Assembly: GCA_902790175.1 (NCBI GenBank) | Contig: CADAQZ010000005.1 | Coordinates: forward strand, 62,001 to 126,000 | Direction: 5' to 3' | DNA from: an uncultured Eubacteriales bacterium | GTDB taxonomy: Bacteria > Bacillota > Clostridia > Christensenellales > Aristaeellaceae | DNA: 64,000 nucleotides | In this document: positions 23,912 through 32,657 of the stretch, piece after piece | Layout: every line of letters starts with the position of its first letter | Numbering within the stretch: the stretch's first letter is position 1 | The notes under the pieces: generated by a model | The model's input: the letters and a program-made list of their open reading frames with translations, nothing else | Databases searched by the model: none | Told to the model about the DNA's origin: nothing | Program-made: the position numbers and the translations under genes

Positions 23912-24364
23912 TCACTCCAGCGTCTCTCCCCGGTCCAGGGCCATGATCTTGCCCACGCGGATGGCGTGGCGGCCGCCCTCGAACTGCTCGGTCAGGAAGG
24001 TGCGCACGATCTCCTCGGCCATCACCGGGCCGATGGTGCGCGCGCCCATCGCGAGGATGTTCGCATCGTTGTGCTGGCGCGATAGCGCCGCGCTGACGGG
24101 CTCGGAGCACAGCGCGCAGCGCACGCCGTGGATCTTGTTGGCCGAGATGGAGATGCCGATGCCCGTGCCGCAGATGAGGATGCCCTTGTCGCAGTCGCCG
24201 GACACGACGGCCTTCGCGACGCGCTCAGCGTAGATGGGATAGTCGGTGCTTTCCGTCGAATCCGTGCCGAAGTTGACGACCTCGTAGCCGTTGTCCTTCA
24301 GCCACCCGGCCACGTGGTTCTTCATGTCCACGGCGCCGTGGTCGTTGCCGATCGCTATTCTCAT
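23912..24364 (-). CDS. rpiB: Ribose-5-phosphate isomerase B
   Basis: 150 residues from the ATG at 24364 (AGGAAGAGG upstream; an in-frame start at 24400 would add 12 unlikely residues). MRIAIGNDHGAVDMK, DYPIYAERVAKAV, ILICGTGIGISISANKI (Cys active base) and HNDANILAMGARTIG are diagnostic. It interconverts ribose-5-phosphate and ribulose-5-phosphate in the pentose phosphate pathway. It follows the peptide transporter operon and the small membrane protein. Confidence 0.96.
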   Translation of the reverse strand: MRIAIGNDHGAVDMKNHVAGWLKDNGYEVVNFGTDSTESTDYPIYAERVAKAVVSGDCDKGILICGTGIGISISANKIHGVRCALCSEPVSAALSRQHNDANILAMGARTIGPVMAEEIVRTFLTEQFEGGRHAIRVGKIMALDRGETLE

Positions 24365-24383
24365 ATGACCTCTTCCTTTCTCG

Positions 24384-24635
24384 TCATTTAAACCACACAA
24401 AATCGCAGAACGCGATGAACAGCGCGAACACCGCGCCGAACACCAGCGCCACAGCCAGGCCCGCCTTCACGGCGGCCCAGCGGTAGGCGCGCAGCTGCTC
24501 GGGCGTCAGCGGTTCCTTGCCCGGCTGGGCCGGATTGCGCTTCTCCAGATACCACGGCATGCCCTCCACGTCCATGTTCGCGATGGTCTTGCCGTCGTCG
24601 CCCTCGGGCAGCCGGGGCCTCTTCTGCCGCGCCAC
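24384..24635 (-). CDS. Small conserved Clostridial membrane protein
   Basis: 83 residues. The N-terminal RPRLPEGDDGKTIANMDVEGMPWY motif region recurs in short Clostridial proteins of unknown role; one C-terminal membrane segment (AAVKAGLAVALVFGAVFALFIAF). GTG start at 24635, two bases after the stop of the transporter ATPase gene and 19 bases before rpiB, so it lies in the same transcript. Function unknown. Confidence 0.75.
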   Translation of the reverse strand: MARQKRPRLPEGDDGKTIANMDVEGMPWYLEKRNPAQPGKEPLTPEQLRAYRWAAVKAGLAVALVFGAVFALFIAFCDFVWFK

Positions 24636-24637
24636 GC

Positions 24638-25711
24638 TCAGACGGCCTTTCCGGCGGCTTCGCCGCTCCTGGCCTTGCGCACGGCCTCGTCGGCGCGCGC
24701 CTTGGCGTCGGCATTATCGTACAGGTGGCAGGCGCACCAGTGGCCCTCCTCCACCTCCAGCCACTCCGGGGCGGCGTACTTGCACACCTCCATGCAGTGC
24801 GAGCAGCGCGTGTGGAACTTGCAGCCGCTGGGCGGGTTCGCGGGGCTGGGGATGCTGCCCTCCAGTATGATGCGGTGGATGTGGGCGTCCGGGTCCGGGA
24901 TCGGGATCGCGGAGAACAGCGCCTGCGTGTAGGGGTTCAGCGGATTGGCGAATATCTTTTCCGTCGCCGCGTACTCCACCATGTTGCCCAGGTACATCAC
25001 GCCCACCGTGTCGGAGATGTGCTCCACGACGGACAGGTCGTGCGAGATGAACAGGTAGGTCAGGCCGAAGTCCGCTTGCAGGCGCTTCAGCAGATTGATG
25101 ATCTGCGCCTGGATGGACACGTCCAGCGCCGAGACCGGCTCGTCGCAGACGATGAAGTCCGGGCTGAGGGCCAGGGCGCGGGCGATGCAGATGCGCTGGC
25201 GCTGGCCGCCGGAGAACTCGTGCGGATAGCGGTCCTTGTAGTAGGGCGGCAGGCCGCAGACGTCCATCACGCGGGTGATGTAGTCGTCAAACTCGTTCGG
25301 CGGCACGATGCCGTGCTCGCGCACGGCCTCGCCGATGATCTCGCCGATGGGCAGGCGCGGCGACAGGGAGGAGTACGGGTCCTGGAACACGATCTGCATC
25401 CGCGGGCGCAGCTTGCGCAGCTGGTCCTTGTTCAGGGCGAATATATCCTGCCCGCCCATCAGCACCTCGCCGGAGGTCTTCTCCTGCAGGCGCAGGATCG
25501 TGCGCCCGCAGGTGGACTTGCCGCAGCCGGACTCGCCCACCAGGCCCATGGTCTCGCCGCGGCGGATCTTTAAGCTGACGCCGTCCACGGCCTTCACATT
25601 GCCGATGGTGCGCTTGAAGAAGCTGGACTTGATGGGGAACCACTTGACCAGGTTGTTCACCTCGAGCAGGTACTCGTCCCGCCGGGCGGTTGGGTTGTTC
25701 ATTTCCTGCAT
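24638..25711 (-). CDS. oppF: Oligopeptide ABC transporter ATPase, OppF/DppF type
   Basis: 357 residues. Walker A GESGCGKST near 55, Q-loop QDPYSSLSP, signature FSGGQRQRICIARAL, Walker B FIVCDEPVSALD and H-loop ISHDLSVV. The C-terminal oligopeptide-transporter extension contains SGCKFHTRCSHCMEVC, the Cys cluster seen in OppD/F proteins. Pairs with OppD to drive peptide uptake. It follows oppD by one base. Confidence 0.93.
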   Translation of the reverse strand: MQEMNNPTARRDEYLLEVNNLVKWFPIKSSFFKRTIGNVKAVDGVSLKIRRGETMGLVGESGCGKSTCGRTILRLQEKTSGEVLMGGQDIFALNKDQLRKLRPRMQIVFQDPYSSLSPRLPIGEIIGEAVREHGIVPPNEFDDYITRVMDVCGLPPYYKDRYPHEFSGGQRQRICIARALALSPDFIVCDEPVSALDVSIQAQIINLLKRLQADFGLTYLFISHDLSVVEHISDTVGVMYLGNMVEYAATEKIFANPLNPYTQALFSAIPIPDPDAHIHRIILEGSIPSPANPPSGCKFHTRCSHCMEVCKYAAPEWLEVEEGHWCACHLYDNADAKARADEAVRKARSGEAAGKAV

Positions 25712-25712
25712 A

Positions 25713-26897
25713 TCAAAGCGCCTCCACGTCCACGGATTTCGGATGGCCCACGACCTCGCCCTCGTCCATGTAGCGATAGCAGGTCACGATGTGGGTGTCG
25801 CTGATGCGGATCTCCGGCGGATACTCGCCCTTGCAGCGCTCGCACTGCATTTCGCACCGGTCGCGGAAATAGCAGTAGTTCGGCATTTCCACGGGGTTGG
25901 GCACGTTGCCGGGGATGTTGTAGAGCTCCTCGACCTTCTTGCCCACGACGGGCTTCGACTTCATCAGGCCGATGGTGTACGGGTGCGAGGGATGGTGGTA
26001 GATGTCGTCGGTGGTGCCCTTTTCCACCACGCGCCCGGCGTACATGACCACCACGTAGTCCGCCATGCCCGCCACGACGCCCAGGTCGTGGGTGATGAGC
26101 ATGATGGAGGAATTCAGCTTGTCCTTCAGGTTCTGCAAGAGGTCCAGGATCTGGGCCTGGATGGTCACGTCCAGCGCCGTGGTGGGCTCGTCCGCGATGA
26201 TCAGCGAGGGCGAGCAGGCCAGGGCGATGGCGATGCAGACGCGCTGGCGCATGCCGCCAGACAGCTCGTGCGGGTACATGTCGTACACGCCCTCCTTGTT
26301 GGCGATGCCCACCAGCTCCAGCATCTGCAGCGTGCGCGCCTTCACGTCCTCCTTCGACATCTCCGGGTGGTGCAGCTGCGTCACCTCGTCCACCTGCTGG
26401 CCGATGCGGAACACCGGGTTCAGCGCGGTCATGGGCTCCTGGAAGATCATGGAGATGCGGTTGCCGCGGATCTTCTCCATGATGGCGTTGGGGGTGTTGA
26501 CGATGTTGTAGGCCGAGCCGTCGCCCAGGTTGAAGCGGATCTCGCCGCCCACGGTCTGGCCGGTGGGGCGCTGCAGCAGCTGCATCAGCGACAGGCTGGT
26601 GACGGACTTGCCGCAGCCGGACTCGCCCACCACGCCCACGGTCTTTCCCACGGGGATCTCGTAGCTGACGCCGTCCACGGCCTTCACCACGCCCACGTCG
26701 GTGAAGAAGTAGGTGCACACGTTGTCGAACTCCACCACGTTGTTGGGGTCTTTCATCTGCGTGGTGTAGAGCTTCGGGTCCTTGTTAGCGTCGGCGCGCT
26801 CCTTCTCCAGCCTGCGCGTCACCCGGCGGTTGAAGCGCGAGATGCGGCGCGACTCCCGGCCGGAGATGTAGGTGCTTTTTTTCTTTTCACTCGCCAT
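25713..26897 (-). CDS. oppD: Oligopeptide ABC transporter ATPase, OppD type
   Basis: 394 residues from the ATG at 26897 (AAGGAGGTG 7 bases before; an earlier in-frame start overlaps oppC). An unusual basic N-terminal extension of about 55 residues (KKKSTYISGRESRRISRFNRR) precedes the domain. Walker A GESGCGKS, signature LSGGMRQRVCIAIAL, Walker B LIIADEPTTALD and C-terminal CYFRDRCEMQCERC. Forms the ATPase heterodimer with OppF. Confidence 0.93.
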   Translation of the reverse strand: MASEKKKSTYISGRESRRISRFNRRVTRRLEKERADANKDPKLYTTQMKDPNNVVEFDNVCTYFFTDVGVVKAVDGVSYEIPVGKTVGVVGESGCGKSVTSLSLMQLLQRPTGQTVGGEIRFNLGDGSAYNIVNTPNAIMEKIRGNRISMIFQEPMTALNPVFRIGQQVDEVTQLHHPEMSKEDVKARTLQMLELVGIANKEGVYDMYPHELSGGMRQRVCIAIALACSPSLIIADEPTTALDVTIQAQILDLLQNLKDKLNSSIMLITHDLGVVAGMADYVVVMYAGRVVEKGTTDDIYHHPSHPYTIGLMKSKPVVGKKVEELYNIPGNVPNPVEMPNYCYFRDRCEMQCERCKGEYPPEIRISDTHIVTCYRYMDEGEVVGHPKSVDVEAL

Positions 26898-26910
26898 GTC
26901 CGGCACCTCC

Positions 26911-28962
26911 TTATCGCTTGGCCTTCGGGTCATACGCATCGCGCAGACCGTCGCCGACAAAGTTGAACGCTATGACCGTCACGCAGATCAGCAGGCCGAC
27001 CGGGATCCAGATGAAGGCGTAGTGCTGCATGGCCGAGGCCGACGAGACGGAGTTGATGATGGTGCCCCACGTGGCCAGCGGGTGCTTCACGCCCAGGCCG
27101 AGGAACGACAGCGTGGACTCCGTGAGGATGACGCCGCCCATGCCCATCGTGGCCTGCACGATCAGCTGGGGCATGATGTTGGGCACGAGGTGGTGGAAGA
27201 TGCGGTCCTTGACGCGGATGCCGGTGGCCTCGGTGGCCACCATGAACTCCTGCTCGCGCAGCATCAATATCTGGCCGCGCACCAGGCGCGCCACGCCGGC
27301 CCAGCCCATGATGCCCAGCGCCGCCATCATGATCAGCAGGCGGATGTAGGTATCCATGCGCATGGCGTCCATCAACGCGCCGAGGATGATCATGATCGGC
27401 ATCGACGGCAGGCAGTAGAAGATGTCCACCAGGCGCATGATGAGCATGTCCACCCAGCCGCCGTAGTAGCCGGACAGGCCGCCCATGATGACGCCCAGGA
27501 AGGTCTCCAGGAACACGACCACGAAGCCGACCATCAGCGACACGCGGCCGCCGTACATGATGCGGGAGAACACGTCGAAGCCGTCGCCGTCGGTGCCCAG
27601 CCAGTGCTCCCTGCTGGGGCCGTCGAACATGTTGATCACGTAGATCACCTGCTGGCAGTTCACGACGAACTCGCCGGTGTCGCGGCGGCTCAGCTTGAGT
27701 TCAGTGTCCTGATAGCTGAGGTTGCCTTCCTCGTCCGTCACGTATTCGCCGGTGTCGGTCTGCATCGGCAGGCCGTAGGTGATCGTGCCGGCCTTCTCGC
27801 CGTCGCGGTCCATCTGCAGGGCCTTCTCCATCAGCGCCTTCTTCAGGCCGTACTCCATCGTGTCGTCGCCGTTGTAGCGGCGCACGGCGTAGGGCGTGAG
27901 CTCCATGAACTCCTCGCCCGCCTCGTCGCGGATGATCCACTCGAGGTCCTCGCGGGCGATGGTCCACTTCCGGCCCTCTGCCTCGAAGGCGCCGTCCCCG
28001 GCGGTGGCCAGCAGCGCGGCCAGGTTCAACTCCCTGGAGATCTTCCGGCCCACCTCGAAGGTGCTGACGCTCAGGCGGCTGTAGAGCTTCGCGGGCGCCA
28101 GGTCCGACAGGCGGTAGACCTTCGCGCCGTCGCCCTGCTTCACGGCCGCGTAGAAGCCGCCGTCGTACTCGAAGCCGCCCTCCGCCTGCATCGCGGCGTT
28201 CAGCGCGTCCTCAAAGCCCGCGTCCATCGCCTCCCCGGCGTACTGGATGCCGTCGTAGGCCGCGGTGATCTCATAGCTCTTGGCCTTGCCGCGGGTATAG
28301 GTGTAGGTGACGCCGTCCAGCTCGAACGCGCCGCCCTTGGGGTCATTCGCGATGGCTGCCTTGATCGCGTCCTCCAGCCCCTCGGCGGGGTTCTTGGCGT
28401 TCTCCAGCTTCTTGCCCACCATGCTGTAGGTGCCGACGACGGCCTCGCCGCTACCGACGGTGCAGACCTCTTCAAACTCGGAGGCGGAGGCCCGGTACAC
28501 GTCGTCGGCCAGCTTTTCGACCAGATAGCCGCGCTCCTCGCCGATGACGGGCTGCGCCTGCACGTCCCCCGCGACCATCTTCTTGATGATCGAGTTCATC
28601 TTGTTGTTGACGCTGCGCTCCACGCCCGCGCCGCCGTCCAAGTCGTAGCCGGTGTAGGCGGTGTTCTCCTTCACCATGCCGTAGTCGACGTTGCGGGGCT
28701 CATACTTGTAGAAGATCTGTTTCTGGCCGTAGGGATAGAACACCGGGCCGAGGAATGAGAACAGGAACATCAATATCAGCATGATGGAGCCGAACACCGC
28801 CAGCCGGTTGCGGATGAACCGCTTGAACACCTGCCGCCCCGGGGAGAGCACCTTCACGCGGGACAGGTCGTCCAGCTTGACTTCGCCGCTTTCGCGCTTC
28901 TGCGCCTGCTGCGCGGCCGCGCGGGCCTTCAGGGCCTCGTTCAGGTTGTAGGAATGATTCAC
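26911..28962 (-). CDS. oppC: Oligopeptide ABC permease, OppC type, with a large extracytoplasmic insertion
   Basis: 683 residues against about 300 for ordinary OppC/DppC. The N-terminal cytoplasmic tail and first membrane helix (about 56-74) are normal; the canonical permease resumes at HWLGTDGDGFDVFSRIMYGG near 453 and keeps five further helices and the EAA loop (EATGIRVKDRIFHHLVPNI). Between them about 370 residues, mostly soluble and acidic, are inserted where OppC has a short external loop. The insertion should face outward and could form a docking or substrate-gating domain for the enlarged binding protein. No known domain recognised in it. Confidence 0.9.
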   Translation of the reverse strand: MNHSYNLNEALKARAAAQQAQKRESGEVKLDDLSRVKVLSPGRQVFKRFIRNRLAVFGSIMLILMFLFSFLGPVFYPYGQKQIFYKYEPRNVDYGMVKENTAYTGYDLDGGAGVERSVNNKMNSIIKKMVAGDVQAQPVIGEERGYLVEKLADDVYRASASEFEEVCTVGSGEAVVGTYSMVGKKLENAKNPAEGLEDAIKAAIANDPKGGAFELDGVTYTYTRGKAKSYEITAAYDGIQYAGEAMDAGFEDALNAAMQAEGGFEYDGGFYAAVKQGDGAKVYRLSDLAPAKLYSRLSVSTFEVGRKISRELNLAALLATAGDGAFEAEGRKWTIAREDLEWIIRDEAGEEFMELTPYAVRRYNGDDTMEYGLKKALMEKALQMDRDGEKAGTITYGLPMQTDTGEYVTDEEGNLSYQDTELKLSRRDTGEFVVNCQQVIYVINMFDGPSREHWLGTDGDGFDVFSRIMYGGRVSLMVGFVVVFLETFLGVIMGGLSGYYGGWVDMLIMRLVDIFYCLPSMPIMIILGALMDAMRMDTYIRLLIMMAALGIMGWAGVARLVRGQILMLREQEFMVATEATGIRVKDRIFHHLVPNIMPQLIVQATMGMGGVILTESTLSFLGLGVKHPLATWGTIINSVSSASAMQHYAFIWIPVGLLICVTVIAFNFVGDGLRDAYDPKAKR

Positions 28963-28977
28963 GCGCTCGCCCCCCTT

Positions 28978-29967
28978 CTAGCTCAGCCGCACGCGCGGAT
29001 CGACCGCGGCGTACAGCAGGTCGCTGATCAGGTTGCCCAGCAGCGTGAGGATCGATATGAACGCCAGGTAGAACATGATGAACGGGATGTCCGCCTGGGT
29101 CATGGAGGTATACGAGGCGTAGCCGATGCCGCGGATGGAGAACAGCGTCTCCGTGATCAGCGCGCCGGAGAACAGGCCCGGCAGCGTGCCGCCCAGCATC
29201 GTCACCAGCGGGATGAAGGTGTTGCGGAAGGCGTGGTAGTTGATGACCTTCTTCTCCGGCACGCCCTTGGCGCGGGCGGTGCGGATGTAGTCGGCGTTCA
29301 ATACTTCCAGCATATTGGTACGGGTGTAGCGCATCAGGCCGCCGATCGAGATGATCACCAGCGTGATCAGCGGCATCACAAAGTGCTTGGCCACATCCAG
29401 GAATTTTCCGAATTGAGACAGGGTCATGTAGTCTCGGCCCTGCATGCCCGACAGGTCAAACCAGCCCAGCTTGACCGAGAGCACGTACTTGAGCACCGTC
29501 GCGACGAAGAAGGTGGGCATCGATATGCACACCATGGCCACCACGGTGGTGAAATAATCCGTGAAGCTGTACTGCTTCCGGGCCGCCGTTATGCCCAGCG
29601 GTATGGCGATGAGGATTTCAAAGATAAAGGACGCAAAGCCCAGCGCAAAGCTGTACCACACCGTGTTGTGGAACTCCTGCGTGACGGGGATGGTCCAGGC
29701 CCAGCTGTCGCCCCAGTTGCCCCTGACGGCGTTGCCCAGCCACACGAAGTAGCCGCCGAGCACGCCCTTGTCCATGCCGTACTGCGCGTTCAGATCCTCC
29801 AGCCACTCGGCGTAGCTCTTGGTGGCGCCCGGGCGGGACGCCAGCTCGCGCGCCTTGGTCTCCACATAGCCGGACGGCATGTTGTACATCAGTGTGTAGA
29901 TGATGAACATGACGAAGAACAGTATCAAAACGCTGTAGAGCAGGCGCTTGACCGTATACTTCAGCAT
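28978..29967 (-). CDS. oppB: Oligopeptide ABC permease, OppB type
   Basis: 329 residues from the ATG at 29967 (a longer frame runs into the hairpin). MLKYTVKRLLYSVLILFFV is the first membrane helix; ADYIRTARAKGVPEKKVINYHAFRNTFIPLVT is the EAA loop; GALITETLFSIRGIGYASY is typical OppB. Length normal. It forms the channel with the enlarged OppC. Its ribosome site is weak (GTGGGAAGC), and a terminator hairpin precedes it, both consistent with lower expression than the binding protein. Confidence 0.93.
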   Translation of the reverse strand: MLKYTVKRLLYSVLILFFVMFIIYTLMYNMPSGYVETKARELASRPGATKSYAEWLEDLNAQYGMDKGVLGGYFVWLGNAVRGNWGDSWAWTIPVTQEFHNTVWYSFALGFASFIFEILIAIPLGITAARKQYSFTDYFTTVVAMVCISMPTFFVATVLKYVLSVKLGWFDLSGMQGRDYMTLSQFGKFLDVAKHFVMPLITLVIISIGGLMRYTRTNMLEVLNADYIRTARAKGVPEKKVINYHAFRNTFIPLVTMLGGTLPGLFSGALITETLFSIRGIGYASYTSMTQADIPFIMFYLAFISILTLLGNLISDLLYAAVDPRVRLS

Positions 29968-30029
29968 CGTGCTTCCCACTTTCTGTTGAGGTCGCCCGGC
30001 CCGTTCAGCCGCGCTCCCCAGTGATTCAA

Positions 30030-30076
30030 AAATACAACCAACTGCATGAACGGAGGGTTGCCCCTCCATTCATGCA
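30030..30076 (-). terminator. Partial terminator between oppA and oppB
   Basis: 14-bp stem (30063-30076 with 30043-30056); the one variant position is a G-U pair only in minus-strand RNA. A T-rich tail follows (GGTTGTATTTTTG). It would reduce permease expression relative to the binding protein. Confidence 0.65.
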
Positions 30077-30083
30077 GGATGGG

Positions 30084-30195
30084 AAGATCCTTAACGCTGC
30101 GCTAAGCCTATGGCAGCGACTTCGGTTGCGCCTTCGCTCAGAATGACACGAATCCTGTCATCCTGAGCGAAGCGCCAGCGGAGTCGAAGGATCTT
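30084..30195. repeat. Palindromic repeat, AAGATCCTT family
   Basis: Imperfect palindrome of 112 bases opening AAGATCCTTAACGC and closing CGAAGGATCTT, with CGCTCAGAATGACA and TGTCATCCTGAGCG facing each other in the middle. The same family is at 32553-32657 on the other side of oppA. Confidence 0.9.
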
Positions 30196-30224
30196 TTTTA
30201 TTTTTCTTGATCGCTGACCCAGCC

Positions 30225-32492
30225 TTACTTCACGGCCAGGGTCGAGATTTCGTAATACCACTTCCAGTAGGGGGTCATGTCCTGCGGAATGGTGTCGATG
30301 TCCACGCGCTCGGTGGAGAAGGTGGTGCAATCCTTGCGCTGGTAGGTGGGCAGCTCGCAGCCCCAGTCCATGATGATCTCCATGGCATCCTTGTAGATGC
30401 TCTTGCGCTCCTCGGTATCGGCGCTGCTGCGGCCGGCCTTGATCAGGGCGTCGAGGTCGGGATCGTCCACGGAGTAGTGGTTGGAGTTGGTGCCGTTGCC
30501 GTGCGCGTTCTCGCTGGAATAGACCTGGGTCATATCCGGGTCGACGGACGCCTGCCACGCGGCGGCCCACATCATGGCGGTGTTGCCCTCGAGGGCGTTG
30601 TTCCACACGCTGGTGCCGACGTCGTTCACCTGCAGGGTGATGCCCAGCTCGGCCAGCACGTTGCTGGCGGCCACGGCCACGCCGTAGGCGGGATGGTCCT
30701 GCTGGCCGTCGCCGGGGATCATAATCTCATAGGTGTCGGCCACGTCGGTGAACTTGCCGGCCTCCTCGTCGAAGGTGAAGCCCGCGGCCTTGAAGTAGCC
30801 GATGGCGGCCTGCCTGGCGGCCTCGTAGCGCTGCTCCTCGCTCATGGAGTCGTCGTAGATCGGGTTGCCGTCCACGTCCACGGAGTAGGCGTTGCGATAG
30901 CCCTCGTCCGCCGGCTTGGGCGCGGCCCAGGAGGTGTTGGAAATGGGATACTGGATGACGGAGGCGCGATCGCCGTAGTAGGACTTGATGACGGTGTCGC
31001 GATAGATGGCGAACAGGGTCATAAAGCCCTTGCGCAGCGCCTTGGAGGCGTCGGAGCCGGGCTCGCCGCCGATGTTCACGAGGTCGGCGTTGATGCCGAT
31101 GTAGCCGTAGCCGCGATAGTCCACCAGCACGGTGGTGATGGTGTCGCCCACCAGCTCGCCGTTGCTGTTGGCGCTCTGGATGGCCTTGACGGTGTCCTCG
31201 CTGATGGAGGGCTGGTTCACGTCGAACTGGCCGGTCACGATGCCGGGCACGTAGTCAGAGTCCACGGACTCCTGGATCAGCAGGGTCTTGACTTTCGGCT
31301 CGCCCTTGTAGTAGGTGGGGTTGGCCTTGAGGGTGACCACGCCGTTGGCGTAGCCCTCGAAGATGTAGGCGCCGGCGCCCATGGGGGCGGAGTTCTTTGC
31401 CTTCACGCCGGACAGGTCGCCCTTGACGAAGCCGAACTGGTTGTTGTCGTAGTCGTACAGGGCCTTGTCGCCGTAGTAGTGCATGGGAGCGACCTTGAAG
31501 TCCACGTTGTAGATGGCGGTCGCGTCGTACTCGGTCATGTGCACGGTCATGCTGTAGTCGCCGGTGCGGATGATACCCGCGATGTTCGGCGCGCCCTCGC
31601 CGGTCTGCACGCCCACCTCATAGTCGGCGCCCAGTGCGGCGATGGTCAGCTGCAGGCGGTTGGAGCCGGCAGTCTCGGTGGCCTCGGCCTCCTCTACGCT
31701 GTCATAGGCGGCCACGATGGCATCCCAGAAATCGTAGGTGGTGGCGTCCTCGGCCAGCTCGAAGCCCCAGTTCGCGGCGCAGGCGGCCACGGGATCTTCG
31801 GGGGCGTTGTAGCCGTTGGAGATGCAGTAGTCCACGATCTCCTGCGCGAAGGCCGCGCCGGCTTCCTCATTGTAGAACTTCCAGAATTCGTTGTACTGCT
31901 CCTCGGTGTAGAGGTCGTTGGCCACATAGCCGTCGCCCTCGCCATCGGCGAAGATCTTGTTGCCGCGGCTGTCCATGCCACTGCGGTATTCCTCCATGCC
32001 CTCGATCGGCAGCGCGTACAGCGTTTCGGAGCCGTCGTAGGTGGGGTCGCACTCGACGTAGATGCCGAAGATGACGTCGTCGATCGTGGCGGGCTCGCCG
32101 TCGGAGAAGACGATGTCGTCGCGCATGGTCAGGTTATAGTCGACGGAGCCGTCGTCGTTCTGCACGACTTCGACGTTGCCCAAGCCCTTGTATTCATACT
32201 CGGTGCCGTTGTAGGCGACCTTGGTGCCGTCGATGCCGTTGTTGATAACGGCGCCGCCGCGATCCTCCGCCAGCAGGTCGGCGGACGTACCGCAGATCAG
32301 GTCGACCACTTCGCCATCGTAAGCGGTGGTGTAGAAGAAGGGGCTGAACTTCTGGCCGAGGGTGGCAGTGGAGTACACCAGCGTGCCCTCAGTCCTCTCC
32401 TCGGCCGCTTCCTCGGCCACGACGCCAAAGCTCATGGCGCAGGCCAGGATCAGCGCGAGAACGAGCGCAAGAAGCCTGTTCAGTTTGTTCAT
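30225..32492 (-). CDS. oppA: Oligopeptide-binding protein (family 5), enlarged
   Basis: 755 residues against 530-600 for most OppA. Signal region MNKLNRLLALVLALILAC could be a lipobox (ILAC) or be cut after VVAE. The core is family 5: GTLVYSTATLGQKFSPFFY, DDIVFSDGEPATIDDVIFGI, KTLLIQESVDSDYVPGIVTGQFDV and the C-terminal DPDMTQVYSSENAHGNGTNSNHYSVDD. Extra acidic segments between about 150 and 290 account for much of the excess length. It captures peptides outside the cell; its size may match the extra OppC domain. First gene of the operon, preceded by a palindrome at its promoter. Confidence 0.92.
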   Translation of the reverse strand: MNKLNRLLALVLALILACAMSFGVVAEEAAEERTEGTLVYSTATLGQKFSPFFYTTAYDGEVVDLICGTSADLLAEDRGGAVINNGIDGTKVAYNGTEYEYKGLGNVEVVQNDDGSVDYNLTMRDDIVFSDGEPATIDDVIFGIYVECDPTYDGSETLYALPIEGMEEYRSGMDSRGNKIFADGEGDGYVANDLYTEEQYNEFWKFYNEEAGAAFAQEIVDYCISNGYNAPEDPVAACAANWGFELAEDATTYDFWDAIVAAYDSVEEAEATETAGSNRLQLTIAALGADYEVGVQTGEGAPNIAGIIRTGDYSMTVHMTEYDATAIYNVDFKVAPMHYYGDKALYDYDNNQFGFVKGDLSGVKAKNSAPMGAGAYIFEGYANGVVTLKANPTYYKGEPKVKTLLIQESVDSDYVPGIVTGQFDVNQPSISEDTVKAIQSANSNGELVGDTITTVLVDYRGYGYIGINADLVNIGGEPGSDASKALRKGFMTLFAIYRDTVIKSYYGDRASVIQYPISNTSWAAPKPADEGYRNAYSVDVDGNPIYDDSMSEEQRYEAARQAAIGYFKAAGFTFDEEAGKFTDVADTYEIMIPGDGQQDHPAYGVAVAASNVLAELGITLQVNDVGTSVWNNALEGNTAMMWAAAWQASVDPDMTQVYSSENAHGNGTNSNHYSVDDPDLDALIKAGRSSADTEERKSIYKDAMEIIMDWGCELPTYQRKDCTTFSTERVDIDTIPQDMTPYWKWYYEISTLAVK

Positions 32493-32519
32493 GGTAATGA
32501 TTCCTCCCTTGATGATATT

Positions 32520-32548
32520 ATTATACGCATAGATGCGTAATAATACAG
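32520..32548 (-). promoter_or_regulatory. oppA promoter with overlapping palindrome
   Basis: -10 TATAAT at 32520-32525 on the minus strand with a poor -35 (CTGTAT) 17 bases away. ACGCAT (32525-32530) and ATGCGT (32533-32538), with AT-rich flanks, form a palindrome touching the -10 box: a candidate operator. The bad -35 fits an activated promoter. Confidence 0.55.
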
Positions 32549-32552
32549 TTTT

Positions 32553-32657
32553 AAGATCCTTCGACTCCGCTGACGCTCCGCTCAGGATGACAAAGAAAGC
32601 GGGCTGTCATTCTGAGTGTGGCTGTTGCCGAAGGCTTAGCATAGCGTCAAGAATCTT
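32553..32657. repeat. Palindromic repeat, AAGATCCTT family, second copy
   Basis: Opens AAGATCCTTCGACTCCGC, contains CGCTCAGGATGACA and CTGTCATTCTGAGTG, and closes GTCAAGAATCTT. The closing end supplies the last codons and stop of the gene at 32647-33186. Confidence 0.88.

Noticed and set aside
30207..32540. 777-codon open frame on the plus strand
   Set aside because: Antisense shadow of oppA, running through palindromic repeats at both ends.
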